This document shows positions 55,881 through 64,000 of a DNA stretch of 64,000 nucleotides, one piece after another. A program made the position numbers and the translations under genes. Origin of the DNA: Raphanus sativus (lineage: Eukaryota > Streptophyta > Magnoliopsida > Brassicales > Brassicaceae). Location: positions 5,766,001-5,830,000 of the forward strand of contig NC_079514.1 in assembly GCF_000801105.2 (NCBI RefSeq). The letters are read 5' to 3'. The notes below the pieces were generated by a model. The model saw nothing but the letters and a program-made list of their open reading frames with translations. It searched no databases and was not told where the DNA came from. The first letter of the stretch is position 1. Every line of letters starts with the position of its first letter.

Positions 55881-57204
55881 TTAAGAAGAAGAAGAAGAGG
55901 AACTCAGCATCCTCTGTTTGATCCATGACTCCAGATACTGAAGCTCATTATTACTAATCGAGTGTCCAAGATCTGGATATGCCTGCAGATAAACGATTGG
56001 TTCAAAAATAAGAAAAACAATCATGGGGAGCAGCAACAAGTGATTCTAGTATTTAGATTTGACAGACTTATTTGTATATTGGATTTGCTTATTATGAAGG
56101 TACCTTAAATTCACAAGTGACACCAGCTTGTTGAAGGAAAGGAAGAGCTGCTTGACCAGCTTCGAATAGTACAGTCTTGTCATCAATCCCATGAGACCAC
56201 AAGATTGGCGTCTACATATGCACAAAAAATTAAAAACAGTCACTAGAAAAATAAAAAATTTGACAAGAAAAAGAAAAAAACAACAACAGATAGAAACCTT
56301 GATAGCATCTTTGGTAAACTGATTGATGACAGAAGAATTGAATGGAACCCATCCACTAAAGACTGCACCTCCTCCAAGAGTTTTAGGGTAAAGCAGAGCA
56401 CTAGCCAAGGTTAATGCCCCTGTAAGTAAGAAAACGATAGTCAGTAGATGCAAGACTATATATCAAGAGAAAATGAAAAAAAGGGAGATCACCTCCTTGG
56501 CTAAATCCACAGATATACACGTTTTCTGGCTTGATTCCTCCTGCAATCTCCTTATCTATAACAGCATGAACGTTCTTAACTGCTTCAAGCACACTGCTTT
56601 CATCATTTGGAGAGGCCTATCACATAAAAGCCACACACTTAGATACAATCGTAAGAATGCAATAAAGGTTCTTTCTTTTAACTATTAAAACTACTCAGAA
56701 ACCATTAACAAGTTAAAGAGTAAGAGACAGTTTGTTACCGCGGTAAGAGGAAGCTCACGGATGTCAAACCAAGAAGGCATCACCATACCATCTACACAAG
56801 AGGACAAGAAGACACAATCAAGACAAACTAAAGATTTCTACAGGATAACGAGATTCACAACACTGATAAACACATCCTTGATCTATTAAAATTTAGGAAC
56901 TTTAAAAAGATCAAATCTTACGATTGCAGGAGACTGGATTCGGAGGAGCGGATGGGAAGAGCCATTTGGTGTTGCTAAACTCGGGAGACTTGAAAAGTGT
57001 CTTGATGGGTTCGTTGGCAGGTCCGGAATCTCCAAGCCCGTGAAGCCACAAGATGAAGGTTCTTCGAGCCATGGAGTCTGAAGAAGAGGGAGATGATGAT
57101 GATGAGTAAGGCTTGTCTTCGAAGAAGAATGCGAAGAAGAGGACGGTGCTCAACAGTGAGATCGAGAAGAGAACGATCGGTTTCGTCAATGTGCTTGTTC
57201 GCAT
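55881..57204 (-). CDS. SOBER1/TIPSY1-type carboxylesterase with N-terminal anchor
   Basis: Exons 57204-56922, 56791-56739, 56616-56493, 56419-56298, 56211-56104 and 55982-55881 join to 263 aa. An alpha/beta hydrolase of the acyl-protein thioesterase group. The N-terminal strand with the oxyanion loop is RRTFILWLHGLGDSGPANE, the nucleophile Ser is in GFSQGG, the catalytic Asp in SHGIDDKTV and His in LGHS. About 45 extra N-terminal residues contain a hydrophobic run (PIVLFSISLLSTVLFFAFFF), a probable signal anchor absent from the paralogue at 57605. Arabidopsis SOBER1 dampens AvrBsT-triggered immunity by deacetylation or deacylation; gene order suggests this one corresponds to At4g22300. All splice sites and the triad are present. 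Confidence 0.88.
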
Positions 57205-57604
57205 GTCAATATCGATCCTGCCTTCGCCATTTTACTCGGGAGACAGATCTCTCAAAGTTGTGTTTTTTTTTTATGACAGAAGCAAAGAGATGTTTGCTAA
57301 ATGACCAAAATACCCTCGGTGTTTATTTTTTGGCTATGTTCTGTTTCTTTTCATGACGTGCAGGCAAGATTTGATTTAACGTTTTGCAAACTGAAAGAGA
57401 AAAGTCTTGAGACATATATACAAACATTATAGTTCTCATATTAATTACCAAACAGATACTTGATGAACAATGTTTTTATCATTTGCTTACATGACCAGAA
57501 CAAGAGAAAGAGAGCTTTTTAAGTAGTAATCAATGTCCCTTCTTCTTTTGTCTTCACAGATAACATGATATTCGTATTGAATGAAAAACATTGCTTTAAG
57601 ACAT
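57205..57604. other. Spacer between the two esterase genes
   Basis: Leader and promoter of the 57.2-kb gene on the left and 3' flank of its paralogue on the right. No additional gene is seen; the open frames at 57093-57356 overlap the leader and are shadows. Confidence 0.5.
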
Positions 57605-58831
57605 TCAGGACGAAGACGACGAGGAACTTTGCATCCGTGACTTGATCCATGACTCTATATACTGTAGCTCCTCGTCGTTCATCCAGTGCGCAAGACCTGG
57701 ATACGCCTAATCAGATAGAGAGAGAGGCTGTTTTTTAGTATGTTGGACGATCTTTTCTTAGGCCTGTTGAAATAGAAACTTCCAAAAATGATTTTGAAAA
57801 TACCTTGAATTCACAGGTGACACCGGCTTTTTCAAGAAAAGGAAGAGCAGCTTGACCAGCTTCAAAGAGCACAAGCTCGTCATCAGTCCCATGAGACCAC
57901 AAGATCGGTGTCTACATTTTCCAAAAACATGGAAGAGACTTAGAAAACTCAAAAAACAATGACAGGAAAAATACAGTTGATGCACCTTTTTAGCTTCTTC
58001 TGGAAACTGATTGATCATTGAAGAAGTTAATGGAACCCAACCGCTAAGGACAGCTCCTCCTCCAAGTGTTTTTGGATAAAGAAGAACACTAGCCAATGTT
58101 AAAGCACCTGCATTCAGAATCTTAGTGTTAGGAGCCACCAATTGCAAGTGAAGATTCATGAAAAGAGGCAAAGAGAGTAGAGAGAGAGCAACCTCCTTGG
58201 CTTATTCCACAGATAAACACATTTTCTGGTCTCGTTCCTCTAGCAATCTCCTGGTCTATAATCGCATGGACCTTCTTAACAGCTTCAAGAATGCTGGTTT
58301 CATCAATTCGAGATCCCTAACACATAAACCAAAGTTACTTACTAGACGTGATCCCGTCAAATAGAATTTGTAAAAAAAAAAATGCAAGAATGCTAATATT
58401 ACATAACGTTACAAAATCCAAGGGTGTGGAAGTAGCTAGCAGTTTAGAGAGTTCAGATCAAGAGAGAAGGAAAGAAATACCGCTCTAAAAGGAAGCTCAG
58501 GGACATCAAACCAAGAAGGCATCACCCGACCCTCTGCACAATAAAAACAATAATGAAACAAGGATCAAAGATTTTTTTCAGACAACATTTTGATCTTTAT
58601 ATTGGACACCAAACCACAGAGCAATAAAAAAATATGAATCCAAAGAACAAAGACAATAAATATAACAAGGAAGATCGTACGGTTGCAGGTAACGGGATTG
58701 TATGGAGCAGAAGGGAAGAGCCACTTAGCGTCACTCAGCTCCGGGGACTTGAAAACTGTCTTGATGTTTTCGTTGGCGGGTCCAGAGTCTCCTAACCCGT
58801 GAAGCCACAAGATGAAGGGTCGTCGAGCCAT
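57605..58831 (-). CDS. SOBER1: SOBER1-type carboxylesterase
   Basis: Exons 58831-58681, 58533-58481, 58316-58193, 58107-57986, 57911-57804 and 57706-57605 join to 219 aa with the same intron positions as its neighbour, so the pair is a tandem duplication. The triad is present: Ser in GISQGG, Asp in SHGTDDELV, His in LAHW. The last motif is LGHS in the neighbour, so the residues around the His have changed. There is no N-terminal anchor: MARRPFILWLHGLGDSG begins at once. An upstream in-frame ATG (MVKLLRNCFF) exists but would add only a short unconserved extension. Order suggests At4g22305, named SOBER1, a deacetylase/thioesterase acting in immunity; that assignment is from synteny and memory. 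Confidence 0.85.
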
Positions 58832-59171
58832 GGCGTCTGAGTTCCGCGAGGAAGAAGAGATACAAAAGAAGCAGTTTCTCAACAGCTTGACCATCAGAGA
58901 AGAACGACTTGTATGTACGGTACCTTGCGCTATTTTTCTTATAGTGATATATCTGAAAAGTCTTGTCGACGACTTTTTAAATCTCAAAAGTCAACTGAGA
59001 GAAAACAGAGAGGAGAAGCGGAAATGACTGAAAAGCCCTCGAGTGCAGGCTTTTGTGTCTAAACGACATCGTATTTTACCAGCAGCCCTTTGGTAAGAAG
59101 AAGAGACAGAGGAAAGGAAACGAAAGAGAGAATCTGGTGGGGAGAGAGAAGATTGATTGATCGAATATCAA
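58832..59171. promoter_or_regulatory. Divergent promoter between SOBER1-like and MPC genes
   Basis: A 340-base spacer between two divergently transcribed genes. It contains a GA-rich leader (59096-59160) before the MPC start. Probably holds both core promoters; no clear TATA box on either side. Confidence 0.5.
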
Positions 59172-60181
59172 ATGGCGACATCGAGGCTTCAAGCTCTGTG
59201 GAATCACCCTGCCGGTCCTAAAACCAGTGAGTCCCTCCTCCTATTCAAAGATGTTACCTTTTTCGATCTACTCTCGATTTTGGATAATTGAGCAATCTAG
59301 GACTCATTGTGGTGAATCCTGGTTTGTTTTTTACTGATAAAAATCAAAACTTTGTTGGTGGGTTTTTGACTTTTCGGATTAGGATTGATATATGATCTTT
59401 GGGGAAATGTAAGAACTTTGATGGTACACAACAAAGGATCACTCTTTCTTCTTTTATACATCAGTGAATTGATAATCCTCGTGTTTTGTTCTAAGTCTGT
59501 GCTATCCAATTCTCAGAACAGAACTGTAATTAAACAAGTGATGATGTTAATAAGCAGTCTGAAACTGGTTGTGGATGTGAACAAGTGTCTCTTGTTTTTT
59601 TTTGGTCAGTTCATTTCTGGGCGCCAACGTTCAAGTGGGGAATAAGCATTGCTAACATTGCAGACTTTGCTAAACCTACTGACAAAATATCATACCCTCA
59701 ACAGATTGGTAATTGCATCCCACTTTCCTTTCCTTTGTTTGTCTTTGTCATACCTCTCAATGATCTTACTCTAATATTATCTCTTTTAGCTGTTACATGC
59801 ACTGGAGTTATCTGGTCTCGTTACAGCATGGTTATCACTCCCGTGAGTTGTCCTTTTCTTGAACACTTCTCATTATGCATATAATGCCATCACGCCTCTT
59901 TTCTGACTTTTGTTTGATTTTGATTTACAGAAAAACTGGAACCTCTTTAGCGTCAATGTTGCTATGGCTGGGACTGGCATGTACCAGCTTGCTCGTAAAA
60001 TCAAGTGAGATCCCATTACTTCTTACATTTCTTCTAATATCTTATATCTTCTTTTTGGCTATTATTTGCAATGCTTTCTAGTTTCTACTAATGAACATTT
60101 TGTTAACTAGTGAACATTTTGTTTTTGCTCTACAGAAACGATTTTGCATCTGATGTGGAGCCTGTTGTTGCCAAAGAATGA
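59172..60181 (+). CDS. Mitochondrial pyruvate carrier subunit (MPC2-type)
   Basis: Exons 59172-59226, 59610-59708, 59790-59842, 59931-60004 and 60136-60181 join to 108 aa. The protein has HPAGPKTIHFWAPTFKWGIS, DFAKPTDKISYPQQ, VTCTGVIWSRYSMVITP and NWNLFSVNVAMAGTGMYQLA, the conserved signature of the MPC family, whose heterodimer brings pyruvate across the inner mitochondrial membrane. Three short hydrophobic segments are consistent with an MPC2-like topology. The first exon is only 55 bases, which is why it is easy to miss. Matches the MPC gene At4g22310 in order and strand. Confidence 0.92.
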
Positions 60182-60924
60182 TTACGACGAAAAACAAGAA
60201 GATGAAAGCATCAAAGGAAAGATGGGATATCATCTCCATATTGCTTGTGTTTGAAAATCTAGTTTCATGATATTTGATTTTTCCTTTTCATTCTCAGATC
60301 TTAAGGGTCGATTTACTATGAAATAAGTTCATCTTTTTAATACCCCATAAACGCTTCTCTCTGTCTTTGATGCGGTATCTATGGGAACTTTGTTTCAGTG
60401 AGCTTCTCCTGCGGCTGTGATAAGTACCTTATAAGCTCTTCTTCCCTTTCTATACAATAACAGTCTTCTCTCTCTCCGTGCCGACATATTTAAGTTGACA
60501 CATTGAACAGTCGTCCATCATTATGCCACTTCCACCAGAAGAACATGAATAAAAGACTCGATATCAATAGTACCAGAGATGTCACAGGAATGTAATAATG
60601 AATCTGAAACATCATTTTCCTGAGGTTTGTTATTTGCTTAAATCAATGAGGTCAAAAGCTCTATTCATATCCTATGAAACTGCATCATTCATAATCAAAT
60701 TAAAATTCAGAACAAAATATCTTCTATGAATCGAATGTTTAGTTCCAAATGAATCGAGTCTGGTCAGCAAAAGGAAAAAAGAACAAGCCGTGTGGAAGTA
60801 CAGACCAGAACAAGGATCTGCATCCATCTCTAACAACTGCTTTCTACTTTTCTGTATTTGGTCATTGTTCCTGACAACGTGGTGAACCTTGAGGACAAGG
60901 GGACGTAAATGGCGCCAGTATATA
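60182..60924. other. Convergent 3' flanks
   Basis: Contains the 3' UTR of the MPC gene (to about 60350, AATAAG near 60323) and that of the minus-strand gene at 60925. Nothing else was recognised. Confidence 0.5.
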
Positions 60925-61999
60925 TCACTCTTCTAATGGCTCGGCCCCTTTGGAATTGTTTTCAGAATCTACATCTACATCGTTTGCGTTCAAGTTGAGT
61001 CCCGAATCCTTACTGCTTTCGTTCAGATCTTGTCGCACTGTTTTTTCTTCCTCCTGCTGAGAAACAGATAGAGAGATTCAAGTATCTAATTTAAGATCAC
61101 TTCTTCAAATAGACTGTAGTGTATTCAAAATTTGCAGCGTGAGGACAAAAAAAAAAAGAGAAAATGTTACCTGATTATCTTCCATAGGAACATCATTCAT
61201 GTCTGGTTTTTCCTCAATTTGTGCTTTCTTCTCGCTTGGCTCTGCTGCACTTGCGTCTTGCTCAATTTCTTTCTTCTCCTCTTCCTCAGCCTTTTCGTCT
61301 TCTTCTTCTTCTTCAACCTTATCATCATCCTCAGTTTCTGTAACTTGGTTCTTCTGCTCTTCAAGTAGTGCGATCTACACCATTTAATCCCACCACTTAA
61401 AAACTTCACAAGAACTCTATAAAACGACCAATAATATGTTGAATGAATGAAAAAAATACTGAAGCTCCATAATTTTAATCCAAAGACGATTCAACCATAC
61501 AGCAAACGAAACTCCAATGTCTTAACTTTCTTGCTAACAAAGTTCACAACTTTAGAAAGAAACATTTTCAAAACATGATGTACTAATGAGACATAAGACA
61601 TAAGCTAAGTCTAATGAGTGTCCTTTTCATATGTAGCTCTCAAAAAGGGTGAGAGGGCTTTCTAAAAATGTTTGATATGAACGATTAAACCCTAACCGGA
61701 ACGAATTTGAATCTGCGCCGCCGCGGAGGATCTAGTGCGGAGTCCTCGCTCGGAGAAAGACTCTCGCTTTGACCATCTTCTTCTTCGTTGTTCTGAGACA
61801 ATGGCGCCCACTTGAAGAGAAGCAACTGCGATGATGATCCATTAGCAGCGGAGGAGGAGTGATTGTTGTGTTTCTTGGCGGAGGGAGAGACGTGAACCCA
61901 CTTCTTCTTCCACTTCCTCACCGGCCCTGTGAACACCGTCGCCGGTCCTCCGTAACGAGTCGAGGATCTTCCTAACCGTCCTCCTCCTACTCCTTCCAT
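60925..61999 (-). CDS. Acidic Lys/Glu-rich protein (At4g22320-like)
   Basis: Exons 61999-61697, 61374-61171 and 61056-60925 join to 212 aa. The N-terminus (MEGVGGGRLGRSSTRYGGPA) and TGPVRKWKKKWVHV are basic. After residue 100 the chain becomes a charged coil, IALLEEQKNQVTETEDDDKV followed by long Glu/Lys runs, and it ends KGAEPLEE. No enzyme motif is present; Arabidopsis relatives carry uninformative golgin-like or uncharacterised names. ATG 61999 is preferred over the in-frame ATG at 62134 because the conserved part begins here. It lies between MPC and ceramidase genes, as in Arabidopsis chromosome 4. Confidence 0.82.
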
Positions 62000-63535
62000 A
62001 ACCACAACTCGCGATTCGCTGATTCTTCCAATGATCAAATCCAATATTCCAATCACAATGTCCCAATCCAGCTGCTGATCGATTTTTTTGTCTTCCTCCG
62101 TAAGAACAAAGAAAGATCCTTTTCTGAGATCCAATTTTGCCTGAAGACTCTGTCTGAGTTAGAGGGTGTTTCATTATATATACTGTAATATTCGCGTCTA
62201 CCAATTTAAATCCGTTACCGAAGAATGTCACTTTCTAAATTGTAAATTTATTTTTATTATAACTTTTTTATCATACAAAACTCAACCAACACATGAATGT
62301 GATGATCATATACGTCTTTCCCTCAAGAGATCACAATATACAATGACGAAAACCATGGATAATAAAAACACATAAGAACATTGCCTCAAGCAAAAGAAGG
62401 AGACAAGATAATTATGTAAAACATAAGAGCAAAAAAAAAAAAAATCAAATTGCCAAGATTCAGTCTTCACATGAATGTGATTGTTTTAGGATGCCATTTC
62501 TAATTTTATTAGGTTACCTGATGAGTGGTCAGTGACTAGCTAGTGCTTAATCCTTGCCAAGTTTATGTTTTTTTTGGTTAAAAATAATTTCTTCATGAAA
62601 ATCTCTCAACCGTTAAAACAAGTCAAAGTTAACTGGGAAACCATAAAAGCGTTTTTCTGCTTGCAACTATGAGAAGCTTCATATGATTTTGAATATTTTA
62701 GCTTTGCCATTTCTTATTTTGTTGTTAAGAAACAATTACTTAAATTTTAAATTAAATTCTTTCCAATTTTTTTAAAAAAACAAGTGAAAAAGTTGTATTA
62801 ATCATAAAGTCAAGCTACATATTTTAAATGATTGGATGATAATCTGAATACCTAAATCAGGTAAGAAAGCTTTAATATACGTCCCTAATCAGTAATTTTT
62901 TTAATCCACATTAAAACCCAAATACAAATTTACTAATCACTAATTTACCATTTGACCACCATCATCACATGTCGAGTGTCGACGGTGTATACTAGTCAGC
63001 GCGCCACACTAGGTCTTTCTTTTATTTATTCTCTTAACTTAATCCAAAATCCCAGAAATTAAAAGACGAAAATACCCCTCAATTGTCGAAACAGAGAAGG
63101 GGAGAAATAGAGAGAGACTCCGAGAAAGGTCATCCCGAAGATTTGTTCGCATCTGATTCCTCCGATCTCCCATGGCTAAGAGGTTTTATTAACAACACTA
63201 TAAGAGCTTTCGCTGGGTGAAGGAGAGAGAGAGAATAGATCTCTTTTAACACCCTTCCCGCGCCTCGATTAAACGGTTTGTTCTTCGTTTGTTCCGTTTC
63301 GTGTTTAGATTCTCTTATTTCGCTTCCTCGATCGTAAAGTTTTCACATTTCTGACTTTTTGGATCTGGGTTTTCTTCTGAATCATCCCTTGTATTGATCT
63401 GACCTAGATCCTCCATCACTCTTTTAGCTCTTTCTGTGTGGTTCCTTTGAGATTAGTTTTCTGATGAGTTTGTTTACTTTTGGTATTTGTAGTGTCAAAA
63501 GTCTCACACTTGAGTTTTCGAGAAGGATTAGAAAA
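62000..63535. other. Intergenic region between divergent genes
   Basis: The left part is the promoter and leader of the minus-strand gene at 61999. 62230-63000 is AT-rich with no supported gene. 63090-63535 is the leader of the ceramidase gene, with GA-rich segments (63107-63121, 63222-63238) and a probable 5'-UTR intron that I cannot place with certainty. Confidence 0.5.
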
Positions 63536-64000
63536 ATGGCAGATGGGATATCGAGCTTCTGGGGTCCGGTGACTTCCACCATAGAGTGTTGTGAGAAGAA
63601 CTACGCCTACTCCTCTTACATTGCAGAGTTCTACAACACCATCTCCAACGTCCCTGGGATCCTCTTGGCTCTCATCGGTCTCGTCAACGCCTTAAGGCAA
63701 CGGTTCGAGAAGAGGTTCAGCATCCTCCACATTTCCAACATGATCCTCGCTATCGGCAGCATGCTCTACCATGCCACTTTGCAGCACGTGTAAGTTAGTT
63801 ACTACCCTTCAAAAAAAAGTTTCTAGCTTGTTAGCTTTTTTCTTGATTCGAGTTTTGGTCTCTTTTGATTGATCCAAGCGCAGGCAACAGCAGAGCGATG
63901 AGACGCCGATGGTGTGGGAGATACTTCTCTACATGTACATCCTTTACTCGCCGGACTGGCATTACAGAAGCACCATGCCCACTTTTCTCTTCCTCTACGG
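63536..64000 (+). CDS. CES1: Alkaline ceramidase, 5' part (runs off the window)
   Basis: Exon 1 is 63536-63789 and exon 2 runs from 63884 to the window edge, in phase. The protein starts MADGISSFWGPVTSTIECCE, continues NYAYSSYIAEFYNTISNVPG and SMLYHATLQHV, then QQQSDETPMVWEI. These are hallmarks of the alkaline ceramidase/TLC-like membrane hydrolase family, including the metal-site Ser and His of SxxxH and the DExPM motif. The enzyme releases sphingoid bases from ceramide in the ER or Golgi. It matches At4g22330 (ATCES1). The remaining exons lie outside the window. The ATG at 63464 is in the leader and not conserved. Confidence 0.92.

Noticed and set aside
61132..61409. Phe/Ser-rich plus-strand frames
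   Set aside because: They are the complement of the Lys/Glu-rich exon of the gene on the minus strand.

Overview
The window is nuclear DNA from a crucifer, most likely Brassica or a close relative. Genes carry short GT-AG introns, intergenic DNA is AT-rich and full of Helitrons, MITEs and a SINE, and the gene order on the right side follows Arabidopsis thaliana chromosome 4 from about At4g22250 to At4g22330, as recalled from memory. That order is: RING-finger gene (27.1-27.7 kb, -), plastid terminal oxidase/IMMUTANS remnant (29.2-30.5 kb, -), DUF3537 membrane-protein gene (32.4-34.6 kb, +), a C19-related membrane protein (51.5-53.4 kb, -), two SOBER1/TIPSY1-type acyl-esterases (55.9-58.8 kb, -), a mitochondrial pyruvate carrier subunit (59.2-60.2 kb, +), an acidic Lys/Glu-rich protein (60.9-62.0 kb, -) and the start of an alkaline ceramidase (63.5 kb to the edge, +).

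Four copies of a cytosolic isoleucyl-tRNA synthetase gene interrupt this backbone. Copy 1 (1.9-6.0 kb, +) is a wreck lacking both catalytic signatures. Copy 2 (19.2-24.5 kb, +) is intact through 20 exons and then runs into a 100-N gap. Copy 3 (35.3-40.4 kb, -) is open throughout and has precisely lost one intron. Copy 4 (41.4-46.8 kb, -) is open throughout and forms an apparently identical, indel-free inverted repeat with copy 2 (paired coordinates sum to 66002). Copies 1 and 3 resemble each other, as do 2 and 4. In copies 1, 3 and 4 the C-terminus is cut short, each by a different lesion in the last exon; in copy 2 this exon is lost in the gap. A Helitron sits in the upstream arm of copy 4, and the matching empty A/T target is preserved upstream of copy 2.

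The left part (6-18 kb) holds a Helitron with a nested Tourist-like MITE, a second decayed Helitron, a truncated Ty3/gypsy element (LTR edge, primer-binding site and broken gag), a short intact gene resembling the N-terminal half of TFIIF-alpha (a second broken copy lies at 50 kb), a tRNA-derived SINE and an intact F-box/FBD gene. FBD tails of that gene are also found upstream of IleRS copies 1 and 2, so the duplicated unit was [FBD tail + IleRS].

Other items are a nuclear tRNA-Tyr gene with its own intron lying antisense inside an intron of the DUF3537 gene, a lectin-receptor-kinase fragment, a MITE with 32-bp inverted ends, and a 711-bp Mutator-like element flanked by a 10-bp target duplication. 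Gene structures were built by hand from GT-AG sites and reading phase; there is no transcript evidence here.
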